Positions 11,209 through 21,240 of a DNA stretch of 64,000 nucleotides are shown here, piece by piece. Every line of letters starts with the position of its first letter. Position 1 is the stretch's first letter. A program made the translations under genes and the position numbers. The DNA is from Saccharina japonica (Eukaryota; Sar; Phaeophyceae; Laminariales; Laminariaceae): contig MEHQ01004477.1 of assembly GCA_008828725.1 (NCBI GenBank), forward strand, positions 1-64,000. The letters are read 5' to 3'. The notes under the pieces are model-generated. The model saw only the letters and a list, made by a program, of their open reading frames with translations, had not been told where the DNA came from and searched no databases.

Positions 11209-12500
11209 ATAAGCGAAAAACGAAAACGAAAAAAAACGGTCGGAAAAAATTGAAAATCAATTAACATGAAAATTTGATTTTAAAAAAAAATGCCGCCGCG
11301 CCGTCGCCGTCGGGTCTCTTGTCATGGTTGCGCCTCTCAAAAAAAAATCGGAATCTCTGTCATTCCTGTCAGCCTCGACGCTCTCCACCCACCCGCGATC
11401 ACCTCGCGATCGATTCGGTCCGGGTCGAGCTCTACTGCCTCTCTGCCCTAGTGAGCCCCGTGGCCCGCCTCGCGTGAAGCCCGGTGCTCACCATGGCCCT
11501 CGTTCGCGCGCTCGACCATGTTGGTGTTCAAACTCGTAGCTCGCTCTCTGTACATAATATTTGTTCGAGAAATAAGCACCGCTTGAATTTTGTTTTATAG
11601 TCAGAACCGACCCTTATAAATTTGGGCAGGCTGGATTGTGTTGGCAGGGGCAACAACGAATTCAAAGCCGCTTCATGCTTGCCTCGTGTCTCGATGGACA
11701 CACCACGCCTAGCCGCGAAAAAGGCAACCGCGTTCCTTCCGCCCCCCCCTCTACTGGCCAGCGCCCTCCCATACCCGCGATGGCTCCGAGCTCGCCCGCG
11801 CGGCCGTGCTCTGGGTACACGTACGAACACAACACCGAAAAGGCTCTCGCGAAAAAACATGTAGGAAGCAAAGAAAGGCTAGAAAGTAGAGAGAGGTCCG
11901 GCAAGCAATCGAAGGAGGCGACAGCAACAACAGCAGCAGTCCAGAAAGTAGCAGCACGTACTCGTACGTACGTAGAGCGGACACAAACAAAACGCCGGCA
12001 TGGATGCGCAGCCCTTGTACGTACAGCAGTGGCCCTTTTTTTCTTTTTCTTTTTCGGTCGATTTTACGTCTGAGTTTTTTATCTTGAAATTAGTGCAAAA
12101 ACCGCAAACTCGCGAACTTATGGGCCGATTTCGATTCTGACCGCAGTTCTGGAGATCCATATTTTCACATCTGGGGGACTCTTTAAAAATAAATTTACTT
12201 GATTTTAGTATGGCCAAAAAGTTACTTGATTTTAGTATGGAGGCTTTTTATCTTGAAATTAGTGTGGATAGTGTGGATATTAGACTTGATTCTAGTGTGG
12301 GTGTTATTAGACCCCGGGCGGGAAAGCCCTCCCAATACGCTGGGAACCCCTCCCCTCCCGCGGAAAGTCCGGAAAGTAGAGAGAGGTCCGGCAAGTAATC
12401 GAAGGAGGCGGTGTCGAAGTAGGAGGCCTGAGAGGCCAGGCGCCAGGGATGGGTCAACCCAGCGATTTCAGAAGAAAGACAAAAGTAAGTATGTCTATAG
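9895..12500. repeat. Internal repeat B, two copies
   Basis: Copies at about 9895-10560 and 11325-12500 share GATCACCTCGC.ATCGATTCG, AAATAAGCACCGCTTGAAT, CTCGTGTCTCGATGGACAC and CCCCCTCTACTGGCCAGCGC. The second copy is longer because about 490 bp is inserted between two 39-bp direct repeats (11881-11918 and 12372-12410, each with GAAAGTAGAGAGAGGTCCGG). Confidence 0.85.
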
Positions 12501-12622
12501 TAGGAGAAACTTTGATATATACGTGTACAGAGTAATGCCATACGGTTACGAGGGGGTCTAATTTACACAGCCGTTGGCGTGGTCCGGAACAACATTCCAT
12601 ACGTAGCAAACGTGGGTGAATG

Positions 12623-12877
12623 TGTGGCCGTCTGTCTATATTTCAGTTGCCAAAAAGTGATCGTTTGAGCCATTTATAGGTACAGTTGAAGCCAAAAATA
12701 GATGATACTCACATTTACTAGCCGATAATAGGTGTACCTGCGCACTTTGAGCCATTTGTAGGTACAATGGAGCGCAGGCCCAATATCAGGCGGGCCCGGA
12801 AGCCGTTTCCGGTGTACATTACGCAGTGTACCTATAAATGGCTCAAAGTGCGTAGGTATACCTATTTTTGGCTAATT
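12623..12877 (-). repeat. Right terminal inverted repeat (255 bp)
   Basis: Reverse complement of 8764-9018 with a small number of substitutions and no visible length change. Outside it lies ACAGTTGTTTTGACGG, which does not match the left flank. Confidence 0.9.
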
Positions 12878-13052
12878 ACAGTTGTTTTGACGGTATACGA
12901 AGTATATAGTACGTTGGCCGCGTCTTAAGAACTGTGCCCGTTGCGCTCCATTTCGTTTGTATAGTATATCTTCGCTCTAAAGCAACGGAGTCAAATTTCA
13001 GGTCAAAGAAGAACGGCTGTATTGACTTATCTATATTATTAAATGCTGCTAT

Positions 13053-13078
13053 TCTGTCTGTCTGTCTGTCTGTCTGTA
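13053..13078. repeat. (TCTG)n microsatellite near the Helitron 5' end
   Basis: About six perfect units starting some 23 bp inside the element. Such tracts are common just behind Helitron 5' ends. Confidence 0.9.
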
Positions 13079-13319
13079 GTTGAGCAGCGCTATCCAGAGC
13101 GGTTCAGCCCCAACTTGCCCCATGGGTAGGGAGGCTGGGTGCCACAACCCGCAGAACACTGGGTCCCATGCCACGCCGAGCCGTGGCCGTGGCGCAATCC
13201 CGACGCAGTTCTGGCAGCCACATCTAGCCAGCCTACCTGCTGACTTCCACTTTTGAATTACTATTCTGGCAGCTGATTGGTTGCCCAAACCTATGCCAGT
13301 GGCTGCTGGCTCTTTCTAG

Positions 13320-16060
13320 AACATCGGTGCTGAAAAGAGCCACCGAGGTTCCGCCAAACCCGGGGAGGATAGGCTCCCATCCCCGGATCAGAAATCCCTC
13401 CATATCTCTACAACTCCGACCAACCGGGGACAAAAACGGCGATTTCCCGGGTTGAAACTGCCCCCCACGGTATGGAAACCCCACCACCCATCTGTTGGTC
13501 ACTGATTGGCTGAGGCTCAGGGAGTCAGCGGCACCCGGGGACGATAAGTTACCATCCCCGGGTCAGAAATCCTTCCATACATCTACAAATCCAACGACCC
13601 GGGGACGCTAACAGACATTCCCCGGATCGATACCGCCTCACAAGGTGTGGAAACCCCAATACCACTGGCTGATTGATGATTTTGCTGGGGCGCTGGAGTT
13701 CATAGAGCCAGCACGCAGCGAGGGTTGCCCCTCGGGGCAACAGTGAGGTCCCGCCGCACCCGGGGATGATATGATCCCATCCCCGGGTCAGAAATCCTTC
13801 CATAAATCTACAACTCCAACGACCCGGGGACGCAAACGGACATCCCCCGGTTCGATACCGCCTCACAAGGTGTGGAAACCCCAATACCACGGAAACACTT
13901 ACGGTTGCCTGACCCTCATAGAGCCAGCGTGCGGCGAGAGTTGCCCCTCGGGGCAACGTCGAAGTCCCGCCGCACACGGGGATGATAACGTCCCATCCCC
14001 GGGTTATAAATACTTCCATACATCTACAACTCCAACAACCCGGGGACGAAAACGGACATCCCCCGGGTCGATACCGCCCCGCAAGGTGTGGAAACCCCAC
14101 CACCACTGGCTGATTGATGATTTTGCTGGGCGCTGGAGGCCATAGAGCCCGCACGCAGCGAGGGTTACCCCTCGGGGCAACAGTGAGGTCCGGCCGCACC
14201 CGGGGATGATATGATCCCATCCCCGGGTCAGAAATCCTTCCATAAATATACAACTCCAACGACCCGGGGACGCTAACGGACATCCCCCGGTTCGATACCG
14301 CCTCACAAGGTGTGGAAACCCCAATACCACGGGAAAATTTTCGGTTGCCTGGCCCTCATAGAGCCAGCGTGCGGCAAGAGTTTCCCCTCGGGGCAACGTC
14401 GAAGTCCCGCCGCACCCGGGGGTGATAACGTCCCATCCCCGGTTCATACAACCTTCCATACATTTACAACTCCAACAACCCGGGGACGAAAACAGACATC
14501 CCCCGGGTCGATACCGCCCCGCAAGGTGTGGATGGTTGCTGACTTGGCTGGGGCGCTGAAGCTCATAGAGCCAGCACGCAGCGAGGGTTGCCTCTCGGGG
14601 CAACAGCGAGGTCCCGCCGCACCCGGGGATGATATGATCACATCCCCGGGCCAGCAATACTTCCTTACATTTACAACTCCAACGGCCCGGGGACGCAAAC
14701 GGACATCCCCCGGGTCGATATCGCCTCACAAGGTGTGGAAACCCCAGTACAACGGGAACACTTACGGTTGCCTGACCCTCATAGAGCCAGCGTGCGGCGA
14801 GAGTTGCCCCTCGGGGCAACGTCGAAGTACCGCCGCACCTGGGGATGATAACGTCCCATCCCCGGGTCATGAATCCTTCCATACATCCACAACTCCAACA
14901 ACCCGGGGACGAAAACGTACATCTCCCGGGTCGATACCGCCCCGCAAGGTATGGAAACCCCACCACCATTGGCTGATTGATGATTTTTCTGGGGCGCTGG
15001 AGTTCATGGAGCCAGCACGCAGCGAGGGTTGCCCCTCGGGGCAACAGCGAGGTCCCGCCGCACGCGGGGATGATATGATCCCATCCCCGGGTCAGAATTC
15101 CTTCCATACATCTACAACTCCAAAGACCCGGGGACACAAACGGACATCCCCCGGTTCGATACCGCCTCACAAGGTGTGGAAACCCCAACCCCACGGTTTT
15201 TTTGCGGTTGCCTGGCCCTCATAGAGCCAGCGTGCGGCGAGAGTTGCCCCCCGGGGCAACGTTGAGGTCCCGGCGCACCCGGGGATGATAACGTCCCATC
15301 CCCGGGTCGTACATCCTTTCATAACTCTACAAATCCTACAACCCGGGGACGAAAATGACATCCCCGGGCTCGATACCGCCCCGCAAACCCTACCACCATT
15401 GGCTGATCGTTGATTTGGCTGAGGCGCTGGAGCCGAGAGATCCAGCACGCAGCGAGGGTTACCCCTCGGGGCAACGGCGAGGTCCCGCCGCTCCAGGGGA
15501 TGATATGATCCCACCCCCGGGTCAGAAGTCCTTCCATACATTTACAACTCCAACGACCCGGGGACGCAGCAAACACCCCCCGGGTTGATACCGCCCCACA
15601 AGGTGTGGAAACCCCAACCCCACGGGCTGAGTTTCGGTTACCTGGTCCTCATAGAGCCAATGTGCGACGAGAGTTGCCCCCCGGACCAACGTCGAAGCCC
15701 CACTGCACCCGGGGATGATAACGTCCAATCTCCGGGTCAGAAATCCCTCCATACATCCACAACTCCAACAACTCGGGGACGAAAACGGACATCCCCGGGG
15801 TCGATATCGCCCCACAAGGTGTGGAAACCCCAACCCCACGGGCTGATTTACGGTTGGCTGGCTCTCATGGAGCCAGCGCGCAGCGAGAGTTGCCCCCCGG
15901 GGCAACGGCGAGGTCCCACCGCACCCGGGGAGGATAACGTCGCATCCCCGGATCAGAAATCCTTGCGGACAACTACAACTCCAACAATCCGGGGACGAAA
16001 ACAGACACCCCCTGGGGCGATACCGCCCCGCATGATGGTTCTTATTTTCCGGTTCAGAGT
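13320..16060. repeat. Two-unit higher-order satellite inside the Helitron
   Basis: Eleven clear units start at the GAGCCAGC-type word (13705, 13921, 14145, 14361, 14568, 14784, 15009, 15224, 15439, 15654, 15870), plus two degenerate ones upstream from about 13320. Two types alternate: A (GGTTGCCCCTCGGGGCAACAG, ATATGATCCCATCCCCGGG) and B (GTTGCCCCTCGGGGCAACGT, ATAACGTCCCATCCCCGGG), with the last unit mixed. Standard lengths are 225 and 216 bp, together 441 bp. Each unit carries palindromes (CCCCTCGGGG; CCCGGGGATG...CATCCCCGGG). Both lengths are multiples of three and few stops occur, giving long open frames on both strands (for example 14004-15194 minus and 14310-15224 plus); these are read as by-products of repetition. 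Confidence 0.92.
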
Positions 16061-16113
16061 GGTACATCACAGCACACTGTTAATGCGAGTACCATGGACA
16101 ACGCCAAGCTAGC

Positions 16114-16133
16114 GCCACGGGCGGAGCCGTGGC
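16114..16133 (+). other. Helitron 3' terminal hairpin
   Basis: GCCACGG and CCGTGGC form a 7-bp perfect stem around a 6-nt loop, 7 bp before CTAG|T. Confidence 0.8.
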
Positions 16134-16145
16134 CGTACCGCTAGT

Positions 16146-16434
16146 AAAACAAAACACAATAGACAACGCAACGAAAAACAAACCACGCAAAAAAAGGCAA
16201 CTAAATAAAAAGAACACATGAGCGCTTGCTGAGGCTCGAACTCCGGTCCTCGGTTTACCCAGTCAGTGTTTTTGTTGTGTTTTACAGCAGCAGCAGCAGG
16301 GTTCGTATATACCGAAATAATCGAGACTGTCTACAACAATTTGGCAGATAATATATATTTTTACTTTTGGACATCTTAATTACTGCCCGTTGCGATCATA
16401 GTATGTACTCGCTCTGAACCTGTAGTAACATTTC
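16146..16434. other. Gene-free stretch
   Basis: A-rich, then CTCGAACTCCGGTCCTCGG, which resembles a reversed tRNA T-arm but has no matching D-arm. A short (CAG)n lies at 16287-16299. No gene is supported. Confidence 0.5.
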
Positions 16435-17110
16435 ACCGTCGCTTTAACTCGTATATAGTTTGGGATTAATGAGGCCTCCTGCTGCGATCAGCCGGAGACA
16501 GACTCCCACCCAGGGCTACTACCCCCGCGTTGATTCGATCGCCATCAAACACGGCACCTCGTCGCAGAGAGTAGTGGCTCCGGTAAAATAAACACTACAA
16601 ACAAAACAGAAACCGATGTCGTTGTCCGCGTCTCTCGCGCGCAACGATGGGTGGGCGGGATGATCTGTTTTCCCTAATCGCTACCTACTTCCTCGTGCTG
16701 CCGTCGGTCGATGGAAGAGCAAGTGTCCTTCGTTGCCTTCCACTTTCCCTCACTGTACCTCCTGCAGGCTTTCTCCCAATCCGGGGATGCCCTTCATGCG
16801 TCCCCATATTTAGTTCCGAAAATGACTGCAGTAAAATTTCGTCGTCGCTTTACTCGTATGTAGTTTGGGATTAATGAGGCCTCTCTGCTGCAGCATTAGA
16901 TCACACCCATCCTTGTTGTCTATCCACTTATCTCAATGTCGTCTTATATCTGTTTCTTATTACTTTCCCCGCGGGTCTCCTCGTTGTCCTTATTCTACCC
17001 AAACTTCTACCTTGGCCTCTAGTGGGTTTGCCTCTAGTGGTTCGGCTTCAGCTAGCCCTCCGGAAACTCGCTCTAAACCGACGGTAACCGAAAAAAGACG
17101 GCAGAGGGCT
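16435..17110 (-). mobile_element. Crypton 3'-tail fragment
   Basis: On the minus strand this matches the 3' end of the Crypton at 45.2-46.9 kb: the last codons and stop (CTAGAGGCCAAGGTAGAAGT, GTTTGGGTAG) followed by the shared tail with CCCAAACTA and GAGGCCTCATT. Inside, a segment carrying TTTGGGATTAATGAGGCCTC occurs twice (about 16460 and 16865), as in the other tails. Recombinase coding sequence is otherwise absent. Confidence 0.7.
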
Positions 17111-17139
17111 ACGTTATTTTTTAGTCCTATTTTTCCCCA

Positions 17140-17445
17140 TCCCATTATATATTCGACCTTTTTGCCCATGCTCCTCCCTTGTAGTTAACTGAGATCCGGG
17201 GCTACATAAGATACTGTTCTCCCCCCTCACCTTTACGGACGGTACGTGCCTTGCATTTTTATCGCGAGAAGGATCCAATATTTTCCTCCCTCGTCGACTC
17301 GCGTCGAATTGTGCCAACCCACACCATAATAGGCGCTCTCGACAGTCGGTGTTATTTGAGAACTAAACAACTCCACACGGAGACTCGAACCCTCGACACC
17401 AACGCTAGTAGTATTCGAGTTTACCCACTAGACCACCGAAGCTAT
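17140..17445 (-). mobile_element. tRNA-derived SINE, copy 1
   Basis: Minus-strand head has an A-box (TGGTCTAGTGG, complement of 17426-17436) and a B-box (GGTTCGAGTCT, complement of 17381-17391) at polymerase III promoter spacing. The body (GAGAGCGCC, CAATTCGACGCGAGTCGACG, ATAAAAATGCAAGGCACG) is shared with the SINE at 60.95-61.25 kb. The acceptor ends do not pair, so it is not a working tRNA gene. Confidence 0.75.
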
Positions 17446-17874
17446 ATTTGGATCGGCCCCCTGTTCTCGTTTGTTTTTAGGAAAATCGCATACACACGGC
17501 ACACAGCACGCAGCGCGCCCAAACTGCGATAGTAATATACCCCAACTCTGTCTCTGCACAGGGAACCCGGAGTTGTGGGTAGTCAACCGTGCCGTTTTCG
17601 AAGAGACACGTATGAGAAAAGCAAAACAACGATAGAAACCCCAGATATTACAAAATAACGACTCACAGGGGACACCCAATAAATCGTCTTATCCTCTCCC
17701 CCCACCGAAAACAAACTCTGGGGGGCACTTCTCGCGCCCAACCCTCCATGACCTCCCTTTGCACACCAACTTAAGTTTTGGAAAGCGATGCGCGTATGAA
17801 GAGATTTGAGTGACAACACACAAAAAAAAAAAAAAAATCACAAGTAAACACATGACACTTGTGTTGTTGATGCC
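17446..17874. other. Gene-free stretch
   Basis: Open frames of up to 83 codons on the minus strand (17428-17679, 17583-17819) show no splice signals or composition bias that would support a gene. Confidence 0.5.
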
Positions 17875-18160
17875 CGAGGGGGGGGGGGGGGGTACTCATA
17901 ACGTGCTTATAAATCGCCCAGTCATCACAGCGCTCCGTGCACAGGGAGGGGGTGTACTCATGTTGTGCACGGCCGTAGTCATATGACCATAGACCCTCGC
18001 ATCCCTACAATGCCGGGACGGAGCGCGTTGGGTTTTCACCAACCAGGCAGACATTGCTTGCACCAAGCGCGAAACGCCATGAGGTATTGGGCGAGTCGCA
18101 TGGAGGGTGAGCTGCATCCTGCTAAGAACCGCCTCTGAGGCGGACTTGCATATGGACGAC
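17875..18160. repeat. Dispersed repeat with poly-G start
   Basis: Starts with a G-run followed by TACTCAT (about 17879-17900). A second G-rich start near 17944 is followed by GTGCACGGCCGTAGTCATA, CCATAGACCCTCGCA and CATTGCTTGCACCAAGCGCG. Related pieces lie at 18474-18510, 21180-21260 and 60118-60258. No coding potential recognised. Confidence 0.7.
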
Positions 18161-18559
18161 AGCTTCAATGAGTTAATTTAATTTCTGGTGTGGCCACTTC
18201 CGGAGACAGCAATGGGTTTTACTATGTAACTGCCTCACGGACGCCTTACCATATTAACACTACGTGATACGACCATTCCCCTTGTGCGGAACAAAGGTTC
18301 TCCACCCCGCACAAATGATCTACTCGACCGCCAGCTTTGGTGACCGCCAAAAAAAAATAACAAAAAAAAAACGGCACCCTGGTTGTCTAGCTCACGCAGC
18401 GAGTGGCGTGTTTTACAGCGTCGTTGCCAACCGACGCCAACCCAACCTATAAATATATCATATATTTATATGACGGGGGGGGGGGGTACTACATATCAGT
18501 GCACGGCCGAGGGGGGCTCGTTTTTTTTATAAACGTTTTTCACGTTAGGTGTCACTGAT

Positions 18560-19090
18560 GGCACACTGCTTTACATCCCGCGATGAGTATACTCCGCTAA
18601 CATTCCGCCGTCGCCATACTTCGTATGTCGTTTGGGGTCAATGAGGCCCCCTGCTGCGATCAGTCGGAGACCCTCACCCAGGGCTACTACCCCCTCGTTG
18701 ATTCACCGGTAATCAACGCGGCACCTCGTCGAGAAGAGTAGTTACTCTGGTAACATGCCGTCGTCGCATTAATTTGTATATAGTTTGGGACCAATGAGGC
18801 CTCTCTACTGCGGCATTATATCACACTCGTTCTTGCCGTCGCTTTTGTTCTTTTCTACATGCCGTAGCTCATTTGTATAGTATTCTCCTTCCCGCAGGTT
18901 GTTTGTCGTCCTTATTAAACCCAAACTTTTACCTTGGCTTCTAGTGCGTCCGGCTTCGATTGACCCGTCGGAGTGCTATAAATGAACTTGCACACTGCTC
19001 GAGCAACGTCAGGGCGTCCACCTTTATCAACGACGTTTCGCGAGAACCCGTAACGCCCACCGCAACCGGTAGACGTTTGTAACCCATAGG
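18560..19090 (-). mobile_element. Crypton 3'-tail in duplication copy 1
   Basis: Minus strand encodes recombinase C-terminal residues (SRETSLIKVDALTL, EQCASS) recognisable from the Crypton at 46.2 kb (SRETELIAVDALLL, EQFASS), then the shared tail with GAGGCCTCATTGG and TTTGTATA. The catalytic tyrosine region and everything upstream are missing. The upstream junction, where homology to the Crypton fades, is at about 19085. Confidence 0.75.
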
Positions 19091-19735
19091 CTCCTGCGCT
19101 CGATACGAGTATAATACTCCGCGGATCGTGTATCTTGAAGGCTAAAGTATTGATAAAACCAAAATACCAAAAAGATGACGTTCTGGCATGAGATAATTGT
19201 CTGAGCTAAAACTAAAGCACTAAGCATTCCTGTCAACGCCAAAAGTATAACAGCGTGGTGCAGTGCAAGATAGAGTGATTTGCGCAAGTTTTCAAAAGCA
19301 TCCAGGTTGTTGAGTGGTATTCTAAAACTGGAGAGCAAAAGCGCAAACTACCGGCTTGCTGCCGTAATTCTTGTCATAAGGCCCAACCAATCATGTTTCA
19401 AAACCAGAGGGTGTGTCCTTTGTGTAGCAGCCATTATTTGGCAACTCAATGAATTACCCCCCAAAAAAAATAAAATAAAAATAACAATCATTGATAATCG
19501 TGGGCTAATTTGATACAAGTATACAGGAGTCCACACCTTGACCATCGCGATAAAAATGTCACCCACCCAAAATAATCGTCCGGTAAAAAAACAAAACAGT
19601 TGGCGTTGTTGTCATCAACTCCACGGCTGCATGTTAAAATCGAAGAATCTGCCACATCAACTCTCAACCCCTTTTCCCTCTAGCGGAGCATGTATACCTT
19701 GTATACGTATACATATATTCAACCCTTCAGCTTAC

Positions 19736-20777
19736 CTGTTCTTCAAGCATGGCCTGAGCAGAACGGCGGCCGGCAGCGTCGGTGATGAGTCCCTTCAACC
19801 GGGCACCGTCAAGCCACAGATCGATGCCCGTAGCCTTGGCTATATCAAGAACGAAGGCGGGCTGCACGTCCTTGCTCTTCGTGACGGCGTCCTTTGGCGG
19901 GGGTGTGCCGATCAACAGCTTCGGCCGAACGTGTACCTGCACGCCACGGCTGCGCCATCGCTCCACTCTCCTGGCAATCACGCCGCACTGTCAGAAGAGT
20001 AGAAGCCCAGGGAGATGGTTTGAAAGAAGAGGTTGAAGGTCGCGGAAGGGGGTCAAAACAACACTCGTCACAAAATAAAACACCACACGTAGATTGCGCG
20101 CATGGGAACGCACTTTAAACAGAAGGAAAATCCTCAAGCGTCTAATACTAGCAAAGCAACGCCACGCGGCAGTTTCCTCGCGGAGAAACTCAATCCAGCC
20201 AAGCCGGGCATCAGCGGGGCTTGCGATCTATCTAGATATTGGGCGGCGATAACTTAATGGAAGGGCAGCCACCGGACGACTCCACTCACCACAGATTTCA
20301 GCACATCCGAGTTTCCCCTTCCATCTAGCCTCACTGCCAGCACACGCGTCTCCTGCCACCATGGCACTAGAGAAATGAGGCCAGGGCGCACCTCGGCCTC
20401 CTCCTCGATTGAGCAAAGCGCACTTGGCGCAAAGAATCGTCGCATGGCGCAGGGACTGAACATTTCTACCTGTTGCAAAGAAGGGAGCGTCGACGTATGC
20501 AATATTGCGCAGAACGCTCAAGTATTGGAGCCAGTTCACGCTTTTCTTGTGTTACCTACTGGAAGGGGGCATCACGTGTCGTGAGGAAAGCCTCTCGAAT
20601 AGAGCTACGCTTGGTCTGTTCTGATTGGCCGTGCCACTTTCCTGAACCGAAGAGGGGCGGAGGTAGAGTGGGGGGGGTGTTGCAGGGCTTTCATGTCACG
20701 CCCTAATGTCAGTTAGCTTACCGTCTCGATTGCGTGCGGCAGCTGGGACACAAGGACATCCACGACAGAAGGGAAGA
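19736..20777 (-). CDS. Gene Z, duplicated 3' exons, copy 1 (5'-truncated)
   Basis: Second copy of the last exons of gene Z. Exon f' is 19736-19987 (252 bp; acceptor TTCTGACAG, donor CAG|GTAAGC) and exon e' is 20290-20469 (180 bp; acceptor TTTGCAACAG, donor GTG|GTGAGT). 20722-20777 is the 3' part of exon d, cut by the duplication breakpoint. All retained exons are open and keep phase 0. Compared with copy 2, exon e' differs at one residue of 60 and exon f' at about seven of 84. The upstream exons are absent, so this copy is unlikely to give a complete product unless it is fused to something else. No domain is recognised. An assembly join at the N (20778) could explain the truncation. Confidence 0.5.
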
Positions 20778-21240
20778 NAGGACCTACCGTACACGTAAAA
20801 TACCTGTATGTTTCCCTATTTTGAGTAACACTATTTGGTCCTATTTACTATTAATACGGTCTTCGGTAAAACAGTATGTCACCCAAACACCGATTTCGAG
20901 AAAAACAAAAAAAAACAAAAGTGCAAACGCCGACGAAAACAATCCCAAAGACTACGAAAGCATGCGTATAGCGTATAGCTATGTCACGGAAAAGTATTTG
21001 TAAAACCGTTAATAGTATTCCAATGACATCGGGGTTAAGGGGCATACTAGTGGTCAGTAACAAATATCTGCCTCGCAAGGAAAAAAGAGCTACAATACGA
21101 TGGTTGCAGGGTCGGAGCACGTGTTTTTCTTGTTTTTCTCTCGAACGCCACACTCCCCTTTTCGAGAGCCCAGACAGGACGTGCACGGCCGTAGTCATGT
21201 GACAATAGATCTTCGCATAGGGGGGGGGTGTACTCATGTC
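20778..21240. other. Spacer between the duplicated copies
   Basis: 460 bp without a gene. 20800-20850 (TTTCCCTATTTT, TATTTGGTCCTATTTACTAT) matches 54155-54200 inside the hAT-like element. 21180-21240 carries the GTGCACGGCCGTAGTCATG repeat and a G-run. Confidence 0.6.

Larger units (their letters stand above)
8764..12877. mobile_element. 4.1 kb element with 255-bp terminal inverted repeats
   Basis: The two ends are inverted copies of the same 255-bp sequence (8764-9018 and 12623-12877), both starting AATTAGCCAAAAATAGG from the outside and both breaking off after CGGCCACA on the inside. The interior consists of two alternating internal repeats (A, three copies; B, two copies) plus a (TACTCG)n tract and has no credible transposase. 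This is the layout of a non-autonomous foldback or long-TIR element. No target duplication was found, so an alternative is two MITE copies that happen to be inverted, but equal length and shared breakpoints argue for one element. Confidence 0.65.
13030..16144 (+). mobile_element. Non-autonomous Helitron
   Basis: Starts TCTATATTATTAAATGC directly after an A (13029) and ends CTAG directly before a T (16145): the 5'-TC, 3'-CTRR and A|T insertion pattern of Helitrons. A 7-bp perfect hairpin (16114-16120 with 16127-16133) lies 7 bp before CTAG, where Helitrons carry their terminator hairpin. A (TCTG)n tract follows the 5' end. The interior is almost wholly a higher-order satellite, and no Rep/helicase sequence is present, so mobility would depend on an autonomous copy elsewhere. 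Family rules are established knowledge; assignment here is by terminal structure only. Confidence 0.8.
18499..20777. repeat. Tandem duplication, copy 1 (2.28 kb)
   Basis: Matches 21241-23516 almost throughout, from GTGCACGGCCGAGGGGGG to ACGACAGAAGGGAAGA. Content in minus-strand order: the 3' part of gene Z exon d, exons e and f, a long intron-like stretch, then a Crypton tail. The homology ends exactly one base before an N (20778). Confidence 0.92.

Noticed and set aside
14004..15194. 396-codon minus frame and 304-codon plus frame as genes
   Set aside because: Both lie inside the satellite, repeat every 216 or 225 bp and exist on both strands; no start context or splice signal is present.
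17378..17446. tRNA gene on the minus strand
   Set aside because: A and B boxes are present, but the acceptor arms do not pair and the T-stem is imperfect; the sequence continues into a body shared with 61.0-61.2 kb, so it is a SINE.
17940..18090. 5S rRNA-like sequence (CTACGGCCGTGCAC on the minus strand)
   Set aside because: Only about 30 bases recall the 5S start; the internal promoter and the rest do not match, and copies vary too much.
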